NCBI GenBank assembly: GCA_948976265.1
Contig: CARFUA010000007.1
Location: forward strand, 1-64,000
Direction: 5' to 3'
DNA: 64,000 bases
Source of the DNA: an uncultured Clostridia bacterium
GTDB taxonomy: Bacteria; Bacillota; Clostridia; TANB77; CAG-508
Of this stretch, positions 8,097 to 17,514 are shown piece by piece; within the stretch, counting starts at the first letter, position 1; each line of letters starts with the position of its first letter. The notes below the pieces were generated by a model, which was not told the DNA's origin, made no database searches, and saw only the letters and a list, made by a program, of their open reading frames with translations. The translations under genes and the position numbers were made by a program.

Positions 8097-9224
8097 ATGA
8101 ATCATTCAGATGAAATAAATGAAGATGAAGTGTTTGAAAAAAAAGAATCAAAATTAAAAATAGGAGAATTTTTTAAAAATAAAATAATCATTACAATTTT
8201 AGTTATCATTCTAATACTTGCTATTTTAGTAACTTTGCAAATAAAAACAAGTATGATTTCCAATCTATTTTCTAGAAATCAAGTGGGAAATTCAATAGGA
8301 AATATCATCAATTGTGGCTATTCCGTTGAAAAAGATGATACCATATATTATGTTTCTCCTGACGAAAATATGTATGCTACACAAATTAGCCGTGTCAAAA
8401 AAGGTTCCAATGAATCTCAAATTATTTATCAAGGAGCTTACGATATTCGTGCTTTAAATATTGTTGGAAATAAATTATATTTTATTAGCATTTCAGCAGA
8501 ACATGGGGAAGATGAAGATGGAATCGATAATAAAATCTACAAAATGGACCTAGATGGCTCCAACTTAACGGTTATCAATGATAACGAATTTGCGTATGAT
8601 TATTATGATATGCATATTATCAAAAACAACATTTACTATGTAGGCACAGATTTCAATGTATATAAAATGAATCTAAATGGCGAAAACAGACAATTAGTTG
8701 CAGAGACAGGAACTGGCTATTTGGCCATCAATCATAAATATATTATTTACAACAAAGATAACGAAGATGGAAGTGACTATATTACTTATATTCGACCATT
8801 AAACGGAACTGAAGAAAGAGCCATTACCTCTTCTAGAATTACATCACCGATTCTATATAAAGAATATATCTATTATATTAACAGCGACAAACATCTTGCT
8901 AAAATGGCCATAACTGGTGGTGATGAAAAAGAGCTTACCGATTATACAGTCTATAATATGAATATTGCAAACGATTCTATTTATTATCTAAATTACAAAA
9001 ATGAAGAAAGCGAAAATTATTCTGTTTCTATTTTCAAACTTGGTTTAGATGGCGGAGAACCAGAAGAAATTAAAGAATTATCAAATTATTCCTCATTTTT
9101 AAACATTATTGATTGTTATGTCTATTATATGGATATGAATGAAGAAAAAGCTTTCATTAACTTAATTAATTTAAATGATTCCAAAGAAATTCAGTTACAC
9201 GAATGGAACTACAAAGAAGGCTAA
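8097..9224 (+). CDS. Membrane-anchored DUF5050-type beta-propeller protein
   Basis: 375 residues. An acidic cytoplasmic tail (1-22) is followed by one membrane anchor (about 30-50: IIITILVIILILAILVTLQI). The extracellular part is built of repeats of the type YKMDLDGSNLTVI, YKMNLNGENRQLV and FKLGLDGGEPEEI, the DUF5050 / six-bladed TolB-like propeller pattern. Function unknown; such proteins are read as surface binding or sensor modules. Its ATG has no ribosome-binding site of its own and is preceded by a short upstream ORF. A terminator follows at 9233. Confidence 0.75.
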   Translation: MNHSDEINEDEVFEKKESKLKIGEFFKNKIIITILVIILILAILVTLQIKTSMISNLFSRNQVGNSIGNIINCGYSVEKDDTIYYVSPDENMYATQISRVKKGSNESQIIYQGAYDIRALNIVGNKLYFISISAEHGEDEDGIDNKIYKMDLDGSNLTVINDNEFAYDYYDMHIIKNNIYYVGTDFNVYKMNLNGENRQLVAETGTGYLAINHKYIIYNKDNEDGSDYITYIRPLNGTEERAITSSRITSPILYKEYIYYINSDKHLAKMAITGGDEKELTDYTVYNMNIANDSIYYLNYKNEESENYSVSIFKLGLDGGEPEEIKELSNYSSFLNIIDCYVYYMDMNEEKAFINLINLNDSKEIQLHEWNYKEG

Positions 9225-9232
9225 GAATCCTG

Positions 9233-9267
9233 AAAATTGCCATGACCAAAAAGTTATGGCAATTTTT
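9233..9267 (+). terminator. Terminator of the DUF5050 gene
   Basis: The 11-bp stem AAAATTGCCAT / ATGGCAATTTT with a 12-base loop is followed by TTT. Confidence 0.85.
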
Positions 9268-9289
9268 GCAAAATTATAGAAAAAAAATA

Positions 9290-9319
9290 TTGACTTTTTA
9301 TGTTAATTTATAGTATAAT
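9290..9319 (+). promoter_or_regulatory. Promoter of guaB-guaA
   Basis: TTGACT (9290-9295), 18-base spacer, TATAAT (9314-9319). Confidence 0.8.
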
Positions 9320-9342
9320 GATAAAATATAGTATAAACGTGC

Positions 9343-9379
9343 AAGTTCTATTTATTTTCACAAATTAAAAATAGAACTT
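9343..9379 (+). promoter_or_regulatory. Leader hairpin of guaB
   Basis: The 11-bp stem AAGTTCTATTT / AAATAGAACTT with a 15-base loop lies between the promoter and the guaB ribosome-binding site, followed by TTATT. It may be an attenuator; the conserved bases of a purine riboswitch are not present. Confidence 0.45.
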
Positions 9380-9408
9380 TTATTAAAAATTAGAAGGGGG
9401 AAAGAAAA

Positions 9409-10920
9409 ATGGCAAAAGTATTACCAGATGTATCAAGAACATTTAACGAATATTTATTATTACCAAATTTAACAGACGAAAGATGCATTCCAAGCAATGT
9501 ATCTTTAAAAACACCACTTGTAAAATTTAAAAAAGGAGAAAAATCAAAATATGAAGCGAATGTCCCATTCGTGTCTGCGATTATGCAATCTGTTTCTGGC
9601 GAAGAAATGGCAATTGCTTTGGCGCGCGAAGGTGGATGTTCGTTTATTTTTGGAGCACAATCCATTGAATCTCAAGCCCAAATGGTAAGAAACGTCAAAA
9701 AACACAAAGCTGGATTTATCAACAGCGATTCCAATGTAAAAAGCGGGACCACCATTCGTGACGTGATTGACCTTGTTCAGCAAACTGGTCATTCTACCGT
9801 TATGGTAACAGAAGACGGAACACCAAACGGAAAATTTTTAGGACTTGTAACTGACAAAGATTATCGAATTTCAAGAGTTAACTTAGATGAACCTGTTGAC
9901 CAATATATGGTAAAAAAAGATGAATTAGTATGGGCCAAAAAGGGAATTAGCTTATCCGAAGCCAATGATATGATTTGGGATCACAAAATAAGCTGTTTAC
10001 CAGTTTTAGATGAAAACGACAATCTAGCACATCTTGTATTCCGCAAAGATTACGAAGATAGAAAAAACAATCCAGATTCTTTCTTAGATGAAAACAAACG
10101 TTATATCGTCGGTGCAGGAATCAACACAAGAGATTACGAACAAAGAATCCCAGCTTTAGTCGAAGCAGGTGTTGACATGATATGCATGGATTCTTCAGAC
10201 GGCTATTCTGTATGGCAAAAAAATACCATTGATTGGGTACGTCAAAACTATGGAGATAGTGTCAAAATTGGAGCAGGAAATGTTGTTGATAAAGAAGGAT
10301 TTTATTATTTAGCAGATGCAGGTGCCGATTTTATCAAAGTTGGTGTTGGCGGTGGTTCGATTTGTATCACACGTGAAACCAAAGGAATTGGGCGTGGACA
10401 AGCAAGTTCGATTATGGATGTTGTTGAAGCAAGAGACGAATATTTTGAAAGAACTGGTGTGTATATTCCGATTTGTTCAGATGGTGGAATTGTACATGAT
10501 TATCATATTACGTTGTCTTTGGCAATGGGAGCGGACTTTGTTATGATGGGACGTTATTTTGCTAGGTTTGATGAAAGTCCATCTAGAAAAGTAAAACGTA
10601 ACGGAAGTTTTGTCAAAGAATATTGGGGCGAAGGTTCTAACCGTGCCAGAAACTGGGAAAGATATTTAGAAGACCCAACCAAGAAAAAATTAGCTTTTGA
10701 AGAAGGTGTCGATTCCTACATACCTTATGCGGGACCATTAAAAGACAATTTAGCTGTAACTGTCAGCAAAATCAAATCCACTATGTGCAATTGTGGAGCC
10801 ATTACAATTCCAGAGTTACACGAAAAAGCAAGATTGACCCTTGTTTCTAGTGTCAGCATCCGCGAAGGTGGAGCCCATGATGTTATTTTGAAAGATGTTG
10901 ATAATGGGGATAATAATTAG
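9409..10920 (+). CDS. guaB: Inosine-5'-monophosphate dehydrogenase
   Basis: Oxidises IMP to XMP with NAD+, the rate-limiting step towards GMP. 503 residues, ATG preceded by AGGGGG. The (beta/alpha)8 barrel is interrupted by two CBS domains (about 105-220: TGHSTVMVTEDGTPNGKFLG and ISCLPVLDENDNLAHLV). The catalytic loop reads GVGGGSICITRETKGIGRGQ, containing the Cys that attacks IMP. ICSDGGIVHDYH and MMGRYFARFDESP form the phosphate-binding region. guaA follows after 21 bases, so the two GMP-forming steps are one operon. Confidence 0.95.
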   Translation: MAKVLPDVSRTFNEYLLLPNLTDERCIPSNVSLKTPLVKFKKGEKSKYEANVPFVSAIMQSVSGEEMAIALAREGGCSFIFGAQSIESQAQMVRNVKKHKAGFINSDSNVKSGTTIRDVIDLVQQTGHSTVMVTEDGTPNGKFLGLVTDKDYRISRVNLDEPVDQYMVKKDELVWAKKGISLSEANDMIWDHKISCLPVLDENDNLAHLVFRKDYEDRKNNPDSFLDENKRYIVGAGINTRDYEQRIPALVEAGVDMICMDSSDGYSVWQKNTIDWVRQNYGDSVKIGAGNVVDKEGFYYLADAGADFIKVGVGGGSICITRETKGIGRGQASSIMDVVEARDEYFERTGVYIPICSDGGIVHDYHITLSLAMGADFVMMGRYFARFDESPSRKVKRNGSFVKEYWGEGSNRARNWERYLEDPTKKKLAFEEGVDSYIPYAGPLKDNLAVTVSKIKSTMCNCGAITIPELHEKARLTLVSSVSIREGGAHDVILKDVDNGDNN

Positions 10921-10941
10921 AATAAATAAAAGGAGAAAACC

Positions 10942-12477
10942 ATGAACCAAGAAAAAATTTTAATTTTAGATTTCGGCGGACAATACAATCAATTAATTGC
11001 AAGACGTGTCAGAGAATCCAATGTGTATTCAGAGATTGTACCATACCATATTTCGATTGAAAAAATCAAAGAAAAGGCGCCAAAAGGCATTATTTTTACT
11101 GGTGGACCAGCTAGTGTATATAGCGAAAATGCACCACATGTAGACGATAAAATATTTGAATTAGGCATTCCTATTTTAGGAATTTGCTATGGAATGCAAC
11201 TTATGACTCACGTTTTTGGCGGAAAAGTAGAAAGAGCCGAAAAACGAGAATATGGAGTCATGACTGTTACAATAAACAATTCATCAAAATTATTTGAGCA
11301 TTTTGGAGAAACTAACAACTTTTTAATGACCCATACTGACTTTGTAGCACAGTTACCAGAAGGATTTGAAAACATTGGTTCAACAGAAACTTGTCCCAAT
11401 GCTGCAATGCAAAATGTAACCAAAAACTTATATGGAATTCAATTTCACCCAGAAGTTAATCATTCGGAAAATGGCATACAAGTTATTAAAAATTTTGTTT
11501 ACAATATTTGTGGGTGTCAAGGCGATTGGAAAATGGATTCTTTTGCTCAAGAGACAATTCAAAACATTAAAGCAAAAGTTGGGGACGGAAAGGTGCTTTG
11601 TGCTTTATCTGGTGGCGTGGATTCTTCCGTTGCTGCTGCTTTAGTTAATAAAGCCATTGGAAAAAATTTAACTTGTATTTTTGTGGATCATGGTTTGCTT
11701 CGTAAAAAGGAAGCAGAAGAAGTCGAAGAAATTTTTACAAAAGATTTTGATGTAAACTTTATTAAAGTTGACGCTAAAGAACGTTTTTTGAGCAAATTGA
11801 CTGGTGTGACAGAACCAGAAAAAAAGAGAAAAATCATTGGCGAAGAATTTATTCGTGTTTTTGAAGATGAAGCGAAAAAGATTGGAACAGTGGATTATTT
11901 AGTGCAAGGTACGATTTATCCAGATGTGATTGAAAGCGGAATTGGAAATAGTAGTACCATAAAAAGTCATCATAATGTTGGTGGACTTCCAGATTTTGTG
12001 GACTTTAAAGAAATTATTGAACCGCTTCGTGATTTGTTTAAAGATGAAGTACGTAAAGTTGGTTTGGAATTAGGGTTGCCAGAATTTTTAGTATATCGTC
12101 AACCTTTCCCTGGACCAGGATTGGCGATTCGTGTGATTGGTGATATTACAGAGGATAAATTAGCTATTTTAAAAGATGCGGATTTTATTTTCCGTGAAGA
12201 GATTGCAAAAGCTGGATTGGATAGAGGTATTAATCAATATTTTGCTGTGCTGACTAATTTGAAAAGTGTTGGTGTTATGGGCGATGAGAGGACGTATGAT
12301 TATACTGTAGCACTTCGTGCGGTTTCGACAATTGATTTTATGACAGCTGAATGGAGTAAGATTCCGTTTGAGGTTTTGGAGAAGGTTTCGAATCGTATTG
12401 TGAATGAAGTGGAACATGTGAATCGTGTGGTGTATGATATTACAGGAAAACCGCCGGCTACGATTGAGTGGGAGTAG
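10942..12477 (+). CDS. guaA: GMP synthase (glutamine-hydrolysing)
   Basis: Converts XMP to GMP with ATP and glutamine. 511 residues, the usual length, with AAGGAG before the ATG. The N-terminal class I glutamine amidotransferase domain has the nucleophile elbow GICYGMQLM and the catalytic FHPEV histidine-glutamate. The ATP pyrophosphatase domain starts with the PP-loop ALSGGVDSSVAA near residue 220, followed by the dimerisation domain ending in the canonical PPATIEWE. It is second in the guaB operon. Confidence 0.97.
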   Translation: MNQEKILILDFGGQYNQLIARRVRESNVYSEIVPYHISIEKIKEKAPKGIIFTGGPASVYSENAPHVDDKIFELGIPILGICYGMQLMTHVFGGKVERAEKREYGVMTVTINNSSKLFEHFGETNNFLMTHTDFVAQLPEGFENIGSTETCPNAAMQNVTKNLYGIQFHPEVNHSENGIQVIKNFVYNICGCQGDWKMDSFAQETIQNIKAKVGDGKVLCALSGGVDSSVAAALVNKAIGKNLTCIFVDHGLLRKKEAEEVEEIFTKDFDVNFIKVDAKERFLSKLTGVTEPEKKRKIIGEEFIRVFEDEAKKIGTVDYLVQGTIYPDVIESGIGNSSTIKSHHNVGGLPDFVDFKEIIEPLRDLFKDEVRKVGLELGLPEFLVYRQPFPGPGLAIRVIGDITEDKLAILKDADFIFREEIAKAGLDRGINQYFAVLTNLKSVGVMGDERTYDYTVALRAVSTIDFMTAEWSKIPFEVLEKVSNRIVNEVEHVNRVVYDITGKPPATIEWE

Positions 12478-12640
12478 GGCGTTGCCACTGGGGCTTTAAG
12501 GGGCTCCTGCCCCTTAAAAATCCCCGCAAGGGCGCTGCCCCTTGACCCCGCTCTTCGGTCAGAGGGACAGGGGTTGCCAGATTGGGTGATTTGCTACTGG
12601 TTTGTTGCCGCGCGTTAATCACGCGAGGAAGTTGGATGAC
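12478..12640. repeat. GC-rich hairpin-bearing intergenic stretch
   Basis: A strikingly GC-rich island in an AT-rich window, with G and C runs and a perfect 9-bp hairpin TTAAGGGGC-TCCT-GCCCCTTAA at 12496-12517 that could terminate guaA. The style resembles the GC-rich hairpin stretch at 31.8 kb. No ORF is supported in it. Confidence 0.5.
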
Positions 12641-12717
12641 TTTTTTTGGAGATAATGGTGGGTTATCTCCATTTTTGGTAATTGTGATAAGATTTTAGAG
12701 AGGAAGAGGTGTGTAGG

Positions 12718-14479
12718 ATGGAATGGAATTTGAAGGATATTTTTGAGAGTGAAGAAGCGTTTAAGGATTGTAAGAATGCGTTGGATGATGTTTTGGTGGA
12801 AATTGAGAAGTATCAGGGGAAATTGGGTGAGAGTTCGGAGATGCTTTGTGCTTGTTATGGGATGTATGAAAAAGCGTTGGAGTTTTGTGGGAAAATTTAT
12901 GCTTATGGGATGTTGAAGTATCATTTGGATATGGCGAATCAGGACTCAATTAGGCTGTTTAAAGAGGTAGAAAGTTTGGAGGCTAGGTTTAGTCAAGTGG
13001 TTTCTTTTATGGTGCCGGAAATTACAGAGATGGATGAAAAAGTTTTGAGAAAGTTTATGGCTGAAAATTCAAATTTAAGTCGATATAAAAGAATGATAGA
13101 AAAGATTTTGGAGAAAAAGAAACATGTTTTAGGTAAGGCGGAAGAAGGTTTTTTAAGCCAATTTAGTGAAGTGTTTGCTAATTCGGAGAATACGTTTGAT
13201 ATTTTAACTAATACAGAATTTAAGTTTGGAGAAATTCTAGATGAAAATGGAAATAAAATTGAGATGACAGATGGAACGTATACAAAGTTTTTGCATAGTA
13301 AAAAAGAAGAAATAAGGCGTCAGGCATTTGATTTGATGTATGACCAGTATAGTCAATTTAAGAATACGATAACAGAATTGTATTTGGCAAGAGTGAAGCA
13401 ATATACGATTATGAGCAAACTTAGAAAAATATCAGTCTTCTTTGGAAAATGCAGTTTTACATGACGATGCTAGTATTTTGGTTTATGAAAAATTAATTGA
13501 AAGTGTTCATAAAAATTTGGCAATAAATCATGCTTTTATGAAGTTGAAAAAGAAAATGTTACAAACAGAGAAAATGCATCTTTATGATATTTATCAAAAT
13601 CCAATCGAAGAAAAAGAAGAAAAAGTTTCTTTTGAATTTGCGAAAAAAGAAGTATTGACAGCCTTAAAAATTTTAGGTGAGGAATATACCAATAAATTAG
13701 AAGAGGCATTCGAAAATCATTGGCTAGATGTTTATGAAAAGCCAAATAAACGTGGCGGTGCTTATAGTATGGGAATTTATGGAAATCATCCGTTTGTGCT
13801 CTTGAATTTTGTAGAAACGAAACGCGATATTTCTACAATTGCTCATGAATTAGGACATAGTATGCATTCGTATTATTCGAATCAATCACAAAATATTCTA
13901 GACAGTAATTACACGATTATGGTAGCTGAAGTAGCTTCTACGGTAAATGAAATTTTATTGGCAAGTTATCAAATTGAGGAAGAAAAGGATAAACGTAAAA
14001 AGGCAGAATTGATTTATGAACTTTTGGAAATGATTCGTTCTACTTTATTTCGTCAAGCGATGTTTGCAGAATTTGAAAAGATGGTTCATGAAAAAGTTGA
14101 GAAAAATGAAATGCTATCAAGTCAAGATTTGTGCGAAATTTATTATGATTTGAACCAAATGTATTTTGGTTCCGAAGTTGTGATTGATGACAAAATCAAA
14201 TATGAATGGATGCGAATACCGCATTTTTATAGTTGTTTTTATGTATACAAATATGCCACAGGTATTTCATCAGCTATAGCAATTGCTAGCAAAATTTTAA
14301 ATCACGAACCGGGTTTTACTGAAAAATATATTGAAATGTTGAAACAAGGCTGTTCGAAAAAATCCATTGACCTTTTGAAAATGGTGGATGTTGATTTGGA
14401 AAGTAGCAAACCTTATGAAGAGGCGATTCAATTTTATCAAGATAAAATAAGGGAATTGGAAAGTTTGATTTTAGAATAG
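12718..14479 (+). pseudogene. pepF: Oligoendopeptidase F (M3 family), interrupted by a +1 shift
   Basis: Zinc metallopeptidase that degrades short peptides in the cytoplasm. The N-terminal half runs from ATG 12718 (MEWNLKDIF) to a stop at 13464. The C-terminal half continues in the +1 frame to 14479 with the active site HELGHSMHSYY (HExxH). Removing one A from the run at 13425-13429 joins LRK to YQSSLENAVL and restores about 586 residues, the normal family length. No CGG codon is nearby, so this differs from the CGG-linked shifts. It is either a real homopolymer mutation or an assembly indel. Confidence 0.85.
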
Positions 14480-14493
14480 TTTGTAGAAAATTG

Positions 14494-14522
14494 TTGCAAA
14501 ATCATTACTTTTGTAGTATAAT
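14494..14522 (+). promoter_or_regulatory. Promoter of the cytidylate-kinase-like gene and murD
   Basis: TTGCAA (14494-14499), 17-base spacer, TATAAT (14517-14522). Confidence 0.8.
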
Positions 14523-14550
14523 ATAAAAAGTATTATTATTGGAGAAGAAT

Positions 14551-15243
14551 ATGTCAAATATTGTAATTGGAATTGAAGGTTTGGTGGGAAGTGGTAAAAC
14601 GAGTATTTGTCGAGAATTGTTGAACAAGATTCCTAATTCCGTGTTGGTAAATGCTGGAAATTTATATCGTGCAATTGTCTATAAAATGCTAAAAAATGGG
14701 AATACTATAGCTAGCTTAAAAAAAACTGGTAAAAAACTAGAAATTCGAGAAATGATAGAGAAGTTACAACTTGAAATAAAACTTGAGAATCGTGAAACGG
14801 TAGTTTATGCTAATGGCGAGAAAATTCCAGAAGAAGTTTTGCAATCAAAAGAAACTTCTTTGGCGGTTTCAGAAGTGAGTCGTACGGCAGAAAATCAGGC
14901 AGCTTTTTTGTTTGTGCATGATTTAATCGAAGATTTAAAAAAAGAGTATCATGTTATTTTTTCAGGAAGAGCAATTATGAAAATTTATCCTGCTTGTAAT
15001 TATCATTTTTTTGTGATTGCAGATTTAGCGGAAAGAGTTCGTAGAAAATGTATGCAATATCACAATCAAGAAAAAGAAGAAGTTGTTCGAAATAATATTA
15101 TGCAAAGAGATGCATTGCAGGAAAAAAGTGGATTCTATGAATACAGTCCGATTACTATGGAAATCGATGTAACCGATTGTAAAAGTGTGGAAGAATCCAC
15201 GCATCGAGTTCTACAAAAGATTAAGATATTGGAAATTGTATAA
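14551..15243 (+). CDS. Cytidylate kinase-like P-loop kinase
   Basis: 230 residues from ATG 14551, preceded by GGAGAAG. The Walker A motif GLVGSGKTS lies near residue 10. VNAGNLYRAIVYKML fits the NMP-binding region of cytidylate kinase, GRAIMKIYPACN resembles the GRDIGT-VVFP segment, and RRKCMQYHNQ the lid. Typical Cmk transfers phosphate from ATP to CMP or dCMP. The lid and GRD motif are diverged, so specificity is uncertain. It is followed after 20 bases by murD, in a likely operon from the promoter at 14494. Confidence 0.7.
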   Translation: MSNIVIGIEGLVGSGKTSICRELLNKIPNSVLVNAGNLYRAIVYKMLKNGNTIASLKKTGKKLEIREMIEKLQLEIKLENRETVVYANGEKIPEEVLQSKETSLAVSEVSRTAENQAAFLFVHDLIEDLKKEYHVIFSGRAIMKIYPACNYHFFVIADLAERVRRKCMQYHNQEKEEVVRNNIMQRDALQEKSGFYEYSPITMEIDVTDCKSVEESTHRVLQKIKILEIV

Positions 15244-15263
15244 AGAAAAGGAGACGAAGTAGA

Positions 15264-16676
15264 ATGGAATATAGCAATGAAAAATTAATAGAATTTAATC
15301 AATATTTGTCAGGCAGAAAAGTGGCTGTAATTGGATTGGGCGTTAGTAATTTGCCGTTAATTGATTATTTGTATGAATTAAAGGCACATGTAACGGTGTT
15401 TGATAAAACTGATGTAAAAGATTTGAATCGAACCGTCATTCGAAAAATCACTAATTATGGAATGGGCATGTCTTTTGGTGAAAATTATTTAGAAGAATTA
15501 GTAGGATTTGATATTATTTTCCGTTCACCAAGCTGTTTACCGACTACACCAGAGTTAATTGCAGAAGCTCAAAGAGGTGCTATTATTACAACAGAAATTG
15601 AAATGGTAATTGAATTATGTCCTGGAAAAGTCATCGGAATTACTGGAAGTGACGGAAAAACAACCACCACAACTTTAATTTCTGAAATTTTAAAAGCCAA
15701 AGAATATAACGTTTTTTTGGGCGGAAATATTGGAACACCACTTTTTACAAAGATTTCAGAAATGACGCCAGAAGATATTGTGGTACTTGAAATGAGCAGT
15801 TTTCAATTAATGGATATGAAAATCAGTCCACACATTGCGGTAATCACCAATATTACACCAAATCATTTGGATAAACATAGTGATATGGAAGAATATATCG
15901 AAGCCAAAAAAAATATTTTTAAATACCAAGATGAAACGGGTCTTTTGATACTAAATTATGATAATGAAATCACCAAAAGCTTCGAATCAGAGGCACCAGG
16001 AAGAGTGATGTTTTTTAGTAGTAAAAATAAAATTCCAAATGGCTATATTATTGATGATAACAAAATAAAATATTGTGAAAATGGATTAAGAAGTCATATT
16101 TTAGACACGAAAGAAATGAAAATTCGTGGTACACACAATTTCGAAAATGCAGCAGCAGCGATGATTGCTACCAAAGATTTTGTAGATACCAACACAGCTT
16201 GTGAAACGATTTTGAACTTTAAAGGAGTAGAACATCGTTTAGAGTTGGTGTTAGAAACAAAGGAGCGAATCAAATGGTATAATGATTCGGTTAGTTCTAG
16301 TCCAACGCGAACCATAGCTGGTTTAAATGCTTTTTCTTTGCGCAATATTATTTTAATTGCAGGTGGATACGACAAAAATCTAGATTACACACCACTTGCT
16401 AAACCAATCATTGAAAATTGCAAAGAATTGATTTTATTGGGCGCTACAAGTCAAAAAATAGAAAAAGCTGTAAAAGAAGAACTAAAAAATCAGAACAAGA
16501 AAATGAAAATTCACAAATGTATGGATTTAAGAGAAACAGTCGAAAAGGCAAAAGAAATTGCGGTGCAAGGAGATATTGTGTTATTTTCACCAGCAAGTGC
16601 TAGTTTTGATATGTTTAAAAATTTTGCAGAACGTGGAAAATTGTTTAAGAAATATGTAAAAGAAATTGCTAAATAA
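15264..16676 (+). CDS. murD: UDP-N-acetylmuramoyl-L-alanine--D-glutamate ligase
   Basis: Cytoplasmic ATP-dependent ligase adding D-glutamate to the peptidoglycan precursor. 470 residues. The N-terminal Rossmann-like domain begins VAVIGLGVSNLPLIDYL. The central Mur ligase domain has the ATP-binding motif GITGSDGKTTTTTLIS, VLEMSSFQL, and NITPNHLDKH with the metal-binding His. The C-terminal domain contains YNDSVSSSPTRTIAGL and LFSPASASFDMF(K)NFAERG. An AAAGGAGA site precedes the ATG. A terminator follows at 16681. Confidence 0.96.
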   Translation: MEYSNEKLIEFNQYLSGRKVAVIGLGVSNLPLIDYLYELKAHVTVFDKTDVKDLNRTVIRKITNYGMGMSFGENYLEELVGFDIIFRSPSCLPTTPELIAEAQRGAIITTEIEMVIELCPGKVIGITGSDGKTTTTTLISEILKAKEYNVFLGGNIGTPLFTKISEMTPEDIVVLEMSSFQLMDMKISPHIAVITNITPNHLDKHSDMEEYIEAKKNIFKYQDETGLLILNYDNEITKSFESEAPGRVMFFSSKNKIPNGYIIDDNKIKYCENGLRSHILDTKEMKIRGTHNFENAAAAMIATKDFVDTNTACETILNFKGVEHRLELVLETKERIKWYNDSVSSSPTRTIAGLNAFSLRNIILIAGGYDKNLDYTPLAKPIIENCKELILLGATSQKIEKAVKEELKNQNKKMKIHKCMDLRETVEKAKEIAVQGDIVLFSPASASFDMFKNFAERGKLFKKYVKEIAK

Positions 16677-16680
16677 AAAA

Positions 16681-16722
16681 GAAAGAAGCACATATGGTCA
16701 GAATATGTGCTTTCTATTTTTT
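16681..16722. terminator. Bidirectional terminator between murD and the 16.7-kb gene
   Basis: AGCACATAT / ATATGTGCT with flanking extra pairs, followed by TTTCTATTTTTT on the plus strand and T-rich sequence on the minus strand. Confidence 0.8.
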
Positions 16723-17045
16723 ATTTCGATTTTTTCTTGAATTGCTTCTTTTTTAATTCTTTTCGCAAGCATCCTACGGTTTTTCTCTTTTGGAGCTTCC
16801 TTATATAACTTCATACAAAGATAAAAACCGAAGTGAGCAAACAGGTGCTCCAAATCTGTTATACTTACATGGTGAAAAAGTAACTTTTTCCCTTGATAAA
16901 TATTGAAAACAGTTTCTTTTTCTTGATTGTTTCTGACTACCTCATCTTTTGTAAAATGAATTCCTAAAAAATCTTTGATTTCCTCTTCAGAAATCTTCTT
17001 TGCTAATTCCTGAATCCAAGAAATCCGATCGCTATGTCTACCCAT
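16698..17045 (-). CDS. Orphan hypothetical protein, highly basic C-terminus
   Basis: 115 residues from ATG 17045 (MGRHSDRISW), preceded by GGAGGAAAGG. Not recognised. The N-terminal half is helical (ISWIQELAKKISEEE), the middle hydrophobic-aromatic (LLFHHVSITDLEHLFAHFGF), the C-terminus strongly basic. No signal peptide. It is a single-gene unit with a perfect promoter (17157-17185) and a leader of about 100 bases containing two hairpins. It has an in-frame CGG (17025-17027, DRIS) that must be read as sense. Confidence 0.6.
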   Translation of the reverse strand: MGRHSDRISWIQELAKKISEEEIKDFLGIHFTKDEVVRNNQEKETVFNIYQGKKLLFHHVSITDLEHLFAHFGFYLCMKLYKEAPKEKNRRMLAKRIKKEAIQEKIEIKNRKHIF

Positions 17046-17079
17046 TTTTCCTTTCCTCCTACAAATCAACACTTGTGAC

Positions 17080-17127
17080 TGACCACCACAAGTAACAAAG
17101 GTTTCTGTAGAAGAATTGTTCTTCTAC
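17080..17127 (-). promoter_or_regulatory. Two hairpins in the leader of the 16.7-kb gene
   Basis: On the minus strand GTAGAAGAA-CAA-TTCTTCTAC (9 bp) is followed by ACTTGTG...CACAAGT (7 bp) before the ribosome-binding site. Untranslated leader with possible post-transcriptional control; no known riboswitch recognised. Confidence 0.4.
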
Positions 17128-17156
17128 TATGTGCAGTATTATTACAACGCTAATAT

Positions 17157-17185
17157 ATTATATAGCAATTTTAAGAAAATGTCAA
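17157..17185 (-). promoter_or_regulatory. Promoter of the 16.7-kb gene
   Basis: TTGACA (17185-17180), 17-base spacer, TATAAT (17162-17157), both perfect. Confidence 0.85.
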
Positions 17186-17214
17186 TTCTAAGCTGACATA
17201 TTTTTTTATTGCTA

Positions 17215-17243
17215 TTGACAATTATGAATTCATGTATTATAAT
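17215..17243 (+). promoter_or_regulatory. Promoter of the T-box/thrS unit
   Basis: TTGACA (17215-17220), 17-base spacer, TATAAT (17238-17243). Confidence 0.85.
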
Positions 17244-17254
17244 CAAACTATAAA

Positions 17255-17478
17255 CGATGAAAAGGAAAAGTAGGATAAAGGTTATTAACAGAGAGGATTA
17301 GTCATCGGCTGAAAGCTAATCTTAAAAAACGTATCTCGAAAAACTACCTTGGAGTTTCTATTCGAAAGAGTAGCGTGTGAGCCACGATAAAGGCTTGAAA
17401 TTGAGTTAAAATTAGGATGGAACCGTGTATTTTAGCACTCCTATAGACAATTTGTCTATAAGAGTGTTTTGTTTTTTT
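17255..17478 (+). ncRNA. T-box leader of thrS
   Basis: Leader that binds uncharged tRNA and controls a terminator/antiterminator switch. It starts with the stem I signature GATGAAAAGGAAAAGTA, has AGAGAG, and carries the T-box core AGGATGGAACCGTG (17414-17427). The terminator CACTCCTATAGACAA / TTGTCTATAAGAGTG with a T-tract ends it (17436-17478). ACT-ACC at 17343-17348 is the likely threonine specifier. The downstream gene is threonyl-tRNA synthetase, consistent with tRNA-Thr sensing. Confidence 0.93.
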
Positions 17479-17514
17479 ATAGACAGATACAAAATAAAAA
17501 AGGAGGAAAGAATT

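Noticed and set aside
9320..9408. A purine riboswitch in front of guaB.
   Set aside because: The conserved junction and loop bases are absent; only a simple hairpin is present.
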